52,217 nt of DNA from Desulfovibrionaceae bacterium (GTDB lineage Bacteria > Desulfobacterota > Desulfovibrionia > Desulfovibrionales > Desulfovibrionaceae): the NCBI GenBank assembly GCA_015709315.1, contig JACCQI010000001.1, positions 1-52,217 of the forward strand, in the 5' to 3' direction. Every line of letters begins with the position of its first letter. Position 1 is the first letter of the stretch. Positions 1 to 9,346 of this stretch are shown here, piece after piece. Made by a program: the position numbers and the translations under genes. The notes under the pieces are model-generated. The model worked only from the letters and a program-made list of their open reading frames with translations. It made no database searches and was not told the origin of the DNA.

Positions 1-19
1 GGTTGGACGCCATGTCCTT

Positions 20-202
20 TCATTTTGTCAAAAGTACGCTCGAACCGGATGAACCCATGACCCGGTCCACGGCCAGGCGCATCTGCCCGAGTATCTGTTC
101 CACGGTCAGTTCCGGGACGGCCGCGTCACCGCGCCGCTCCTCGGCCATGAGCCGGTGTGCATTGTCGATGGCCTGTTCGCCACCTTTGACGGCTACGTAC
201 AC
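20..202 (-). pseudogene. phnI: Truncated C-P lyase subunit PhnI (5' end only)
   Basis: PhnI is a core subunit of the carbon-phosphorus lyase complex and normally has about 360 residues. Here a GTG start at 202, directly after the phnH stop, opens with MYVAVKGGEQAIDNAHRL and continues in family fashion to LAVDRVM (residue 49, base 56). From base 55 downward the reading departs from the family and stops after 60 residues at 20-22. The last 55 bases are less GC-rich than the neighbouring gene and hold TTTTGTCAAAA, a small palindrome. A frameshift alone does not restore PhnI in the other two frames. I infer an insertion, rearrangement or assembly junction. The rest of phnI and phnJKLM are not in the window. 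Confidence 0.75.
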
Positions 203-203
203 G

Positions 204-803
204 TTATATCCCCACCTGGACCGATCTCGGCAGCGAGACGATCTCCGTTTCGGTTGTCAGAATCACGTCATAGCCGAGCGGGAAGCGGCGGCTGTTCTGT
301 TGCATGGCCTGCCAGAAGGAAGGGTCCAGTCCCTCGACGTGGAGCCGGGTGTCGTTGCGGATGCCCGGCCCGCTCAGGTTCACCCCCCGGCCGATGTCGA
401 TGGAGGCGACCTGGATGATCAGCGTGGCCGACCTGTCCGGGTACTCGATCTCGCCGGGGTTGAAGCGGTCCGTGTCCGGGAGCTCCCTGCCGTCCAGGAC
501 CAGCCCGAAGGCGCACTCGTCCTGCTTGGCGGTCAGGGGGCAGCCGCACTGGAAGCGGAGGTAGGTGGTCACGTCCACGGGCGCGTGCGGCCCGGCCCAC
601 AGGGGGGTGTCCATGTCCACCAGGGCCAGGCAGACCGCAGCGGCCGCCGGGTGGAGTCCCTTGGGCGGTTTGGGCCAGTTGCCGAGCACCGTGACGGTGC
701 CGGGCTGGGCCATGGTGAGCAGGATTGCCCGAAAAATTCTCTGGTTGTCGTGAGCAGGGTCGCCCTGCCCGCCGGGTGGGGTTTGGATTGCGTATCCGTG
801 CAT
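204..803 (-). CDS. phnH: Phosphonate C-P lyase system protein PhnH
   Basis: PhnH is a 199-residue subunit of the PhnGHIJ core complex that attaches ribose-phosphate to phosphonates before C-P bond cleavage. The protein has the usual length for the family and typical segments such as DNQRIFRAILLTMAQPGT near the N-terminus and the central Pro/Gly-rich LSGPGI stretch (about residue 145). Its stop overlaps the leader of phnI by one base spacing, and phnG lies 11 nt upstream, so the three genes form one minus-strand operon behind the PhnF operator. The gene appears intact even though phnI is broken. Assignment rests on recognised family sequence plus gene order phnG-phnH-phnI. Confidence 0.93.
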   Translation of the reverse strand: MHGYAIQTPPGGQGDPAHDNQRIFRAILLTMAQPGTVTVLGNWPKPPKGLHPAAAAVCLALVDMDTPLWAGPHAPVDVTTYLRFQCGCPLTAKQDECAFGLVLDGRELPDTDRFNPGEIEYPDRSATLIIQVASIDIGRGVNLSGPGIRNDTRLHVEGLDPSFWQAMQQNSRRFPLGYDVILTTETEIVSLPRSVQVGI

Positions 804-814
804 GGCTGTATCCC

Positions 815-1291
815 TCAGTCTTCGCCGCGCACCATGGTGAAGAAGTTCACCCTGGTCGCGGCGGTTTTGGCGTCGCGTTCTTCACGCTGCCGCGTCTGTT
901 CTCCGGCCAGCGTCTCGATGGTTGCTTCAAGCTTCGGCCCGTGCGCCGGGCTTTGGAGCAGCGCGTCGAAGACGGCCGCCAGTTCGGCGTGCCGCTTGTC
1001 CCGGCCCGCCACGTATCCGTGGCCGACGAGTCCGTCCCCGGTCCGCACCGAGCAGCGGGAAACGGTCATCTCGCCGAGGTTGAACCGGCCGCCCTCGGCC
1101 TCGGCCCGCGCCCTGACCAGGGCCATGCCGATCTCGGGGCGGCGAAGGTATTCGTAGTCGGGCGTTGCGCCGAACTCGGCCAGGGCCGTTTCCAGGCGTC
1201 CGGCCCCGGCGCGCGCCAGCACGCCCATCCAGTCTTTTCTGGCCCGTGTTTTCCCTGTCAGGGGGGCCGTCATGTCACTATCGGGTTTCAT
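815..1291 (-). CDS. phnG: Phosphonate C-P lyase system protein PhnG
   Basis: PhnG, about 158 residues here, is a small subunit of the C-P lyase core complex. Recognisable family features are RKDWMGVLARA near the start, the LRRPEIGMALVRARAEA segment and GEMTVSRCSVR, with G-HGYVAGRD following. I chose ATG 1291 because GAGGA lies about 9 nt upstream; a longer reading to 1372 would run through the divergent promoter and operator, and the inner ATG at 1273 has no ribosome binding site. First gene of the minus-strand phn operon, divergent from the regulator phnF. Confidence 0.92.
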   Translation of the reverse strand: MKPDSDMTAPLTGKTRARKDWMGVLARAGAGRLETALAEFGATPDYEYLRRPEIGMALVRARAEAEGGRFNLGEMTVSRCSVRTGDGLVGHGYVAGRDKRHAELAAVFDALLQSPAHGPKLEATIETLAGEQTRQREERDAKTAATRVNFFTMVRGED

Positions 1292-1310
1292 TTCTGTGAA
1301 ATCCTCATCA

Positions 1311-1324
1311 GTTGTATAGACAAC
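1311..1324. promoter_or_regulatory. PhnF-type operator between phnG and phnF
   Basis: The 14-mer GTTGTATAGACAAC is a perfect inverted repeat (arms GTTGT and ACAAC around ATAG). It matches the form of the mycobacterial PhnF operator (TGGTATAGACCA) and of HutC-type GntR sites. It lies 19 nt upstream of phnG and 46 nt upstream of phnF, so PhnF bound here could repress both directions. The TATAC/GTATA core may double as part of a -10 element. Confidence 0.7.
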
Positions 1325-1370
1325 CGAAGCTGCCTGTGGTGTCGGATGGGGTGACTGTGAAGGAGGCCCC

Positions 1371-2096
1371 ATGCTTTCCAGAGGGAACGGCGTCGCCTTG
1401 TGGCGGCAGATTCATTCGAAGATGGAAACGGAGATTTCGTCCGGCGGGTATGGTCCGGGCGACAGGTTGCCGTCCGAAAACGAGCTGTCCGGCCGCTTCG
1501 GCGTCAACCGCCACACCATCCGCCGCGCGTTGGCCGCGCTGGAGGAGGACGGGCTGATCCGCGTGGAGCACGGCCGGGGTTCCTTTGTCCGCGAGCCGGT
1601 CATCCACTACCCGGTCAGCCGCCGGACCCGGTTCAGCGAGAATCTTTCCCGGCAGCGGCGCAGGCCCGGCAGTATCCTGCTCATGGCCGTGGACATCGAG
1701 GCCGACCCCATGGTGGCCGAGGCCCTGGACATCGAACCGGGAGCCGTGGTGACGCGCATCACCAACGCGGGCGAGGCGGACGGCAGGCGCATCAGCTACG
1801 CCAAGTCCTATTTTCCGCGCGCCCAGTTTCCGGGCATGGTCCGCGTCTACCGCGAGACCGGCTCGGTCACGCGCACGCTCAGGCACTTCGGCATCGACGA
1901 CTACTCGCGGAAGCGCACCCGGATCATCGCCCGCATGCCCACCGTGGAGGAGGCCCGGGAGCTGGAACAGCCCAAAAAACGCCCGGTGCTGATCACCGAG
2001 AGCGTCAACGTGGACGCGCGCGGGGTGCCCGTGGAGTTCGGGATATGCCTGTTCGCCAGCGATTGGGTGCAGATTCTGGTGGAGCCTTCCGAGTAG
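1371..2096 (+). CDS. phnF: GntR/HutC-family regulator PhnF
   Basis: A 241-residue regulator with an N-terminal winged-helix GntR domain (about residues 10-75, with LPSENELSGRFGVNRHTIRRAL as the recognition region and EHGRGSFV wing) and a C-terminal UTRA ligand domain (about 90-235). PhnF proteins repress phosphonate uptake and C-P lyase genes and are released by a phosphonate-linked ligand; the ligand cannot be read from sequence. The start ATG at 1371 has AAGGAGG 5-11 nt upstream. The gene is divergent from phnG and heads a plus-strand set with the DUF1045 protein and phnN. The operator at 1311-1324 suggests autoregulation. Confidence 0.92.
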   Translation: MLSRGNGVALWRQIHSKMETEISSGGYGPGDRLPSENELSGRFGVNRHTIRRALAALEEDGLIRVEHGRGSFVREPVIHYPVSRRTRFSENLSRQRRRPGSILLMAVDIEADPMVAEALDIEPGAVVTRITNAGEADGRRISYAKSYFPRAQFPGMVRVYRETGSVTRTLRHFGIDDYSRKRTRIIARMPTVEEARELEQPKKRPVLITESVNVDARGVPVEFGICLFASDWVQILVEPSE

Positions 2097-2192
2097 ACGC
2101 ATGGTGCCTTTTCCTTGGTTTTTCCGCGGCCCGGCCGTGCCGGTTGCGCCGCGGTGACCACTGGATAGGGCAAGCCCGTTTCGCAGGCACTA

Positions 2193-2203
2193 GACAAGTT
2201 GTC
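2193..2203. promoter_or_regulatory. Possible second PhnF-like site upstream of the DUF1045 gene
   Basis: GACAAGTTGTC has perfect 5-nt arms GACAA and TTGTC around one base and is preceded by TA, giving the same TAGACAA half-site as the operator at 1311-1324 but with a different centre. It lies in the 273-nt space between phnF and the DUF1045 gene. The changed spacing makes PhnF binding doubtful. Nothing else with clear structure was seen in 2097-2369 apart from a GC-rich imperfect repeat near 2123-2150. Confidence 0.25.
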
Positions 2204-2369
2204 CACTTGTGTGCTTTTGGCCGTGATTTCAATTTGTTGTAACACTGCCGTCGCTTTTGTTTCCAAAATGGCGGCGGCTTGTGCTTTTCCGGGACCCGCG
2301 CATTTGTCACTCCTTGCCCCATGCTGACCGACACGTTTCCGGACAAATACGAAGGGGTGGGGTGACGCC

Positions 2370-3062
2370 GTGGCCGAGCGATACGCGGTCTACTATTCCC
2401 CGGAGAAGGACAGCGGCCTGGCCCGCTTCGGCAACAGGTGGCTCGGGCGCTGCCCCGAGACCGGGGAGCTGTTCGTCCAGCCGGGATTGCCGTCCCTGCC
2501 GGGCCTTGATCCCGGTTCCCTGACCGGCGAACCCCGCCGCTACGGTTTCCACGCCACGCTCGTGCCGCCGTTTTCCCTGCGCGCCGGACTTGGCCCGGAC
2601 GCCCTGATGGAGCAGGCCGCCCGGTTCGCCGCGTTCAGGAAGCCCTTTGACCTCGGCCCGCTGTCGGTCAGGGAGATAGGCAGCTTCGTGGCCATGGTCC
2701 CCTCATCCCGGAACGGGGTGACCGACCTGGCCGCCGACTGCGTCCGGGCCTTCCACCCCCTGCGGGCGGAGCCGAGCCTGGCCGAGATGGAGCGCAGGCG
2801 GGCCAAGGGGCTGACCCCGGCCCAGGAGCGGAACCTGCTGCGCTGGGGCTATCCCTATGTATTCGACGAGTTCCGCTTCCACCTGACGCTGACCGACTCC
2901 ATCGCGGACAGCCGGTTGCGGCGGAAGCTGGTCAAGGGGCTGGCCGGGATCAGCGCGACGGTCCGCAAGGCGGCCCATCCGGTGCGGGAACTGTGCATTT
3001 TTCACCAGGAGGACGAGGCCGCCCCGTTTCGCCTTGTCCGCCGAATCCCCTTCACGGGCTGA
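2370..3062 (+). CDS. DUF1045 2H-phosphoesterase-like phosphonate metabolism protein
   Basis: A 230-residue member of the DUF1045 family, linked to phn clusters and placed in the 2H phosphoesterase superfamily. Both signature histidine motifs are visible: GFHATLVPPF (about residue 60) and RFHLTLTD (about residue 172). Some relatives act as cyclic ribose-phosphate phosphodiesterases, a step after C-P lyase; in this organism the reaction is inferred. The start is GTG at 2370 with a purine-rich AAGGGGTGGGG leader. PhnN begins 12 nt after the stop, so the two are cotranscribed. It may replace phnP, whose gene is not seen here. Confidence 0.82.
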   Translation: MAERYAVYYSPEKDSGLARFGNRWLGRCPETGELFVQPGLPSLPGLDPGSLTGEPRRYGFHATLVPPFSLRAGLGPDALMEQAARFAAFRKPFDLGPLSVREIGSFVAMVPSSRNGVTDLAADCVRAFHPLRAEPSLAEMERRRAKGLTPAQERNLLRWGYPYVFDEFRFHLTLTDSIADSRLRRKLVKGLAGISATVRKAAHPVRELCIFHQEDEAAPFRLVRRIPFTG

Positions 3063-3073
3063 CGGAGACGATC

Positions 3074-3643
3074 ATGGAAGAGGGCAAGCTGATTTATGTG
3101 GTGGGGCCGTCCGGGTGCGGCAAGGACAGCGTCATGGGGTTCGCGCGCAAGCGGTGCCCCGGCTTTGACGCCGCGTTCGCCCATCGCTACATCACCCGGC
3201 CCGCCGACGCCGGGGGCGAGAACCATGTTTTCCTCCAGCCCGACGAATTTAAGGCCCGGCTCGAGCGGGGGCTGTTCGCCCTTGACTGGGACAGCCACGG
3301 CCTGCGCTACGGCGTGGGCCGGGAGATCGACGCCTGGATGGCGTCCGGCCTCAACGTGGTGGTGAACGGCTCGCGGGCCTTTCTTCCCGAGGCGGCCCGC
3401 CGGTACCCGTCCCTGGTCCCGGTGCTCATCCGCGTGGACGCCTCCATCCTCCGGCAGCGCCTCCTGGCGCGGGGCCGGGAGTCCGAGGCGGAGATCGAGC
3501 GCCGCCTGGAGCGCGCGCGGGCCTTTGCCGTCAGCCATCCGAACCTGGTGGAGCTGGACAACAGCGGCGAGCTGTCCTCGGCCGGGAACGCGCTGCTCGC
3601 CCTTGTCCGGTCCCGGCGCGGTCCGCTGAAAAAGGCCGTGTAG
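3074..3643 (+). CDS. phnN: Ribose 1,5-bisphosphate phosphokinase PhnN
   Basis: PhnN converts ribose 1,5-bisphosphate to PRPP, the last step of the C-P lyase pathway. The 189-residue protein opens with the Walker A sequence GPSGCGKDS (about residues 10-18) and has the guanylate-kinase-like segment HRYITRPADAGGENH, followed by NVVVNGSRAF and RLLARGRESEAEIERRL, all typical of PhnN. ATG 3074 was chosen because GGAG lies 6 nt upstream; a longer frame exists but overlaps the DUF1045 gene. The 150 nt after the stop contain no clear terminator. Confidence 0.92.
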   Translation: MEEGKLIYVVGPSGCGKDSVMGFARKRCPGFDAAFAHRYITRPADAGGENHVFLQPDEFKARLERGLFALDWDSHGLRYGVGREIDAWMASGLNVVVNGSRAFLPEAARRYPSLVPVLIRVDASILRQRLLARGRESEAEIERRLERARAFAVSHPNLVELDNSGELSSAGNALLALVRSRRGPLKKAV

Positions 3644-3736
3644 CCGGGCCGCGCGCACTCTCTCCTTCACCGCCGGGGCGGTCGATTCCACCGCACCTCT
3701 TCCTCCGTTCGCGTCCCTGTCCTCACAGTTCGCCTG

Positions 3737-3776
3737 TTGACGCGGTCCTCTTTTATAGATAGTAGTTATCTATAAA
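3737..3776 (+). promoter_or_regulatory. perR promoter with PerR-type palindrome
   Basis: A -35-like TTGACG (3737-3742) is followed by a long palindrome at 3752-3776: arms TTTATAGATA and TATCTATAAA around 5 nt. The palindrome covers the expected -10 region and ends 19 nt before the perR start. The site is nearly the same as the one before katG (4269-4293), so it is very probably the autoregulatory PerR operator. Confidence 0.8.
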
Positions 3777-3795
3777 CACTCATCACGGGTAATCC

Positions 3796-4230
3796 ATGGA
3801 TACGCAAGAACGGCTCGAACATCTGCAAAACGTCCTCCGGGAACGCGGCAACCGCCTGACCCCCCAGCGGGTGGCCATCCTGCGGGCGCTCGTCAGCGAC
3901 AAGCGGCATCCCTCAGCCGAGCGGATTCACGACGTGATCCTCCCGGATTTCCCCACCACCAGCCTGGCCACGGTGTACAAGACCATTGCCCTGCTCAAGG
4001 AGATCGGCGAAATCCTGGAACTCGGCTTCGGCGACGACGGCAGCCATTTCGACTGCCGCAGGCCATACCCCCACCCCCACCTCATCTGCACGAAATGCGG
4101 CGCGATCATGGATTCCGAAGTTGATAACTTCCAAAATCTCATTGACAGCCTCGCCTCCAAAAACGGATTCACAGTACAGACCCATCGGTTCGACATCTTC
4201 GGCCTTTGCCCCGACTGTTCCGGGAAATAG
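3796..4230 (+). CDS. perR: Fur-family peroxide-responsive repressor (PerR-like)
   Basis: A 144-residue Fur-superfamily protein. The N-terminal winged helix spans about residues 10-85 (RLTPQRVAILRAL, TSLATVYKTIALL). The C-terminal metal domain carries HFDCRRPYPHPHLIC, the CTKC and CPDC pairs of the structural zinc site, and an Asp shortly after CGAIMD. PerR proteins repress oxidative-stress genes with Fe or Mn and are inactivated by peroxide. I name it PerR rather than Fur or Zur because it lies next to katG and both genes share one palindrome type. Ribosome binding site upstream of ATG 3796 is weak (CGGGT). Confidence 0.87.
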   Translation: MDTQERLEHLQNVLRERGNRLTPQRVAILRALVSDKRHPSAERIHDVILPDFPTTSLATVYKTIALLKEIGEILELGFGDDGSHFDCRRPYPHPHLICTKCGAIMDSEVDNFQNLIDSLASKNGFTVQTHRFDIFGLCPDCSGK

Positions 4231-4252
4231 GCGAAAAGCCGCGAATCCGGCG

Positions 4253-4293
4253 TTGACAACAATGGGAACTTATGGATAATAATTATCCATAAG
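4253..4293 (+). promoter_or_regulatory. katG promoter with PerR-type palindrome
   Basis: TTGACA (4253-4258) and GATAAT (4275-4280) with a 16-nt spacer form a good sigma-70 promoter. The -10 lies inside a perfect palindrome at 4269-4293 with 12-nt arms (CTTATGGATAAT and its complement) around one base. Shared pattern with the perR site: TTATrGATA, 5 nt, then TATCyATAA. PerR binding would block RNA polymerase directly. Confidence 0.85.
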
Positions 4294-4396
4294 AAATGTG
4301 TTGCGGCCGGAATCCGGCCGGAGTCGGCGTTCCCGCCGACGCGGCCAGACGATTCCGGACATGTTTTTACCATGTTGCATGAAATCAAATCCGTAA

Positions 4397-6619
<2,223 letters not shown>

Positions 6620-6658
6620 TTCGGCGCGCCCCGGATTCGCGCTTACGCGAAAAATGAA

Positions 6659-6695
6659 GGCCCCCCTCCCCGAATGCCGGGGAGGGGGGCCGTTT
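6659..6695. terminator. Bidirectional terminator between katG and the cytochrome operon
   Basis: A 13-bp GC-rich stem (6659-6671 pairs with 6679-6691; arm GGCCCCCCTCCCC) closes a 7-nt loop. GTTTTCG follows on the plus strand, and a T-rich tract (complement of AAAAATGAA) follows on the minus strand. It serves two convergent genes. Confidence 0.88.
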
Positions 6696-6715
6696 TCGTT
6701 CGTGCGCCGGGAGGG

Positions 6716-9343
6716 CTATTCCGGGTGGTGTCCGTCTTCGTCGGGCGCCTGGCCGGTGTGGCAGACCGTGCAGTTGCCGTCCGCGCCGATGGCCCGGGTG
6801 TTGCCCTGGTATTGCAGGGGCGCGATGTTGTCCCGGTTTTTGCCGTGCTTGTTCACGGCCGGGTAGTTGGCGTGCGGGCTGTTGTGGCAGGCGATGCACA
6901 TGACCGCGCCCGTTTCGTCCGGGCTGTTGCGGTACAGGGTGTCGCCGCCCGAGGTCCAGGTGTTGTAGGCGTTGGCGGCCGCCTTGTCCGGCATGATGCC
7001 CCGCTCGGTGTGGCAGGTGGAGCAATCCGGCTCCTGCATCCAGGGCAGGCGCGGGTTGACCGCGTCCACCGAGGCCACGGTGCGCGGCGCGAGGTGGCGC
7101 ATGAGCTTGTCCGCGCCCGGCTTGCCAGCCTTCTGCTCATGCTTGAGCAGGCACAGGGCGTGGTCTTCCAGGTAGCCGTGGCAGCGGACGCAGCCCACGT
7201 CCGCCTGGTCGTGGACGCCGCGCAGGCACTTGGTGGGGCCGTCCGGCCGGTTGGGGTGGCAGTAGGCGCACGCCTCGGAACCCCGGTCGGTCAGGAAGTT
7301 GGCGTGGAAGCCGTGGACCGCCGCGGGCAGGTTGAGCAGCCCGGGCTTGCCCTCGGCCCCCAGCACCGGGTCGGGATGGCAGCTCTGGCAGAGCATGGGC
7401 TTGCCCGCGTCGGCGGCGGCCGCCAGCTCGGTGTTGCTCAGCCGGTCGTGGGCCATGAGCACGTCATGCCCGGTGGCCTTGGAGATGCCCGCCAGGTCGC
7501 CGTGCTTCCAGGGTCCGCCGTGACAGTTCTTGCAGCCCATCTCCGTGGAGGTGGGGGCCACGGTCTTTGTCTCGGCCAGCAGTTCGCCCGTGGCCGCGTC
7601 GTGCGCCCGGACCGTGAACACCGGGAAGGGGTTGAAGCTGCCGTCCGCGGGATACGGCTCCACCGGGATCAGTCCGGCCTCGAAGCACTGGAGGGCCTCG
7701 TTGTGGTGCATCGCGCCCGAAAGCCCGTTGCCGGACAGGCCCACGTTGTCCGCAGGCCGCGCGCCGAAGATGGACTCCACGTTGTCCCAGAAGTCGGACG
7801 CGGCCGCCGGGTTCTCGAAGCCCGGCTCCACGGAGTAGGTCAGCTTGACGCCCTCGGTGACCACCTCGGGCGTGGAACCGCGCTTGATGAGCTGGGCGTA
7901 GATGTCGTTGGCCGGGGGCAGGAGCACCCACTCCGAATAGCTGTCGGAGATGCAGTGCATGCCGAGGTTGTTCCAGGACAGGAGCACGTACTCGTCCTTG
8001 TCCGGATCGAAGGGCGGGATGTCGAGCGGCAGTTCGACGGCCGCGAACGGGATGTTGCCGGGCTTGCCGCCGTGGATGGAGTTCACGATGTAGGTGGCCA
8101 GCGCCAGCCGTTCGGCCGGGGTGCCCGCAAAGGGCGGCATCATGGGCTGGACCTTGCCCAGCCCGTTGAGCTTGGCGTCCATGCCGATTATCGGATACTT
8201 CTCGGTAAGCGGCCTGATGTCGTTCATGGGGCCGCCGATGGAGTGGCAGGACGCGCATTGGGCCTGGTACAGGACCTTGCCCGCGGCCATGGGATCGTCC
8301 GTGGTCTTGACCCTGGTCCACTTCATGGCGGAGAGCACGCCGCTTTCGGCGTATTGGCCCATTTTGTCGGGCATGATCTGGTTGGAGTACATGTAGTCGT
8401 GGATCACGTACGGCTTGCGTGCGGCTTCTCGCAGGAACTCGAACGAGCCGATGAAGCCCAGGCCCAGGCCGAGCAGGATCACGGACAGGGCGATGCGCGC
8501 CTCGCGCGGCAGGCGGATCATCATGGCCACGCCCAGGGCGAACAGCCCGGCCGCGATGCCGGGAATGTAGGCGTGGAACGCGGTGATGCGGGCCGCCTTC
8601 AGGGAAAGCCTGGCCATGGCCTCGGGCGGGAGCACCGAGAGATACCACCAGCCGGAGAGCACGGCCAGGACCACGGGCAGGGCGGTCCAGCGCGCGCAAC
8701 AGCGGTAGACGGCCTCGCGGGTCTCGTCGTCCTTGATGCGGTGGGCGGTGATGAAGCCGAACAGCCCGGCGATCATCAGGGCCATGAAGGTGCGGAAGAA
8801 GAGCGACGGCCAGAAGGACGGGTTGAAGAAGCCGTCCCAGAAGCTGCCGGTCTCCAGCCATGCGCCCGGCGTGAGCATGAAGCCGATGATGCCGTTGATG
8901 AGCAGCAGCGACAGCCAGGCGAAGACGAAGTACAGCCAGCCCACGATCAGGTGGTCGCGCCGCTTCATCTTGTCGAACCGGTAGTGGTAGATGAGCAGGG
9001 CCGCGATCTCGGCCAGGAAGCAGACCCACTCCGTGGCCCATCCGAAGACGAAGGTGTGGATGAGCGTGGACGTGGACTGCGGGGCGATGACCGAGATGGT
9101 GAACCAGATGCCCACGCCGGTCATGCCGCCGAAGACCATGGTCGTCAGCAGGAAGAATTTGGTGTGCTTCTTCACGTAGTCGAGCAGGGGGGCGGAATCC
9201 CGCTTGTAGGCCATGTGCTCGAAGACCGGCAGGAACAGCCCGCCGCCCACGGCGAAGTGGGCCACGAACACGTGGAAGACCGCCACCAGGGCGATGAAGA
9301 ATCCGCCGCCGAAGGTCGTCAGTTCCCAGATAGGATATTCCAT
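6716..9343 (-). CDS. CydA-like membrane protein fused to an octahaem cytochrome c
   Basis: 875 residues in two parts. Residues 1-330 hold about eight or nine membrane helices of the cytochrome bd superfamily, with an early His-rich helix (VFHVFVAHFAVGGG) and an acidic helix EWVCFLAEIAALLIYH that resembles the Glu-containing CydA helix. The rest is predicted periplasmic and has eight CxxCH haem motifs in order: CASCH, CKNCH, CQSCH, CAYCH, CVRCH, CSTCH, CIACH, CTVCH. No Q-loop quinol site was recognised. It most resembles the cytochrome-c-containing branch of the bd superfamily, whose donor and acceptor are not well established. AGGAGGAGGG precedes the start, and its partner subunit ends 3 nt upstream. 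Possible role: electron transfer between periplasmic c haems and oxygen or the quinone pool. Confidence 0.85.
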   Translation of the reverse strand: MEYPIWELTTFGGGFFIALVAVFHVFVAHFAVGGGLFLPVFEHMAYKRDSAPLLDYVKKHTKFFLLTTMVFGGMTGVGIWFTISVIAPQSTSTLIHTFVFGWATEWVCFLAEIAALLIYHYRFDKMKRRDHLIVGWLYFVFAWLSLLLINGIIGFMLTPGAWLETGSFWDGFFNPSFWPSLFFRTFMALMIAGLFGFITAHRIKDDETREAVYRCCARWTALPVVLAVLSGWWYLSVLPPEAMARLSLKAARITAFHAYIPGIAAGLFALGVAMMIRLPREARIALSVILLGLGLGFIGSFEFLREAARKPYVIHDYMYSNQIMPDKMGQYAESGVLSAMKWTRVKTTDDPMAAGKVLYQAQCASCHSIGGPMNDIRPLTEKYPIIGMDAKLNGLGKVQPMMPPFAGTPAERLALATYIVNSIHGGKPGNIPFAAVELPLDIPPFDPDKDEYVLLSWNNLGMHCISDSYSEWVLLPPANDIYAQLIKRGSTPEVVTEGVKLTYSVEPGFENPAAASDFWDNVESIFGARPADNVGLSGNGLSGAMHHNEALQCFEAGLIPVEPYPADGSFNPFPVFTVRAHDAATGELLAETKTVAPTSTEMGCKNCHGGPWKHGDLAGISKATGHDVLMAHDRLSNTELAAAADAGKPMLCQSCHPDPVLGAEGKPGLLNLPAAVHGFHANFLTDRGSEACAYCHPNRPDGPTKCLRGVHDQADVGCVRCHGYLEDHALCLLKHEQKAGKPGADKLMRHLAPRTVASVDAVNPRLPWMQEPDCSTCHTERGIMPDKAAANAYNTWTSGGDTLYRNSPDETGAVMCIACHNSPHANYPAVNKHGKNRDNIAPLQYQGNTRAIGADGNCTVCHTGQAPDEDGHHPE

Positions 9344-9346
9344 GGC

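Noticed and set aside
3669..3682. Short inverted repeat ACCGCC-GG-GGCGGT after phnN as a terminator
   Set aside because: Stem of only 6 bp and no T run after it.
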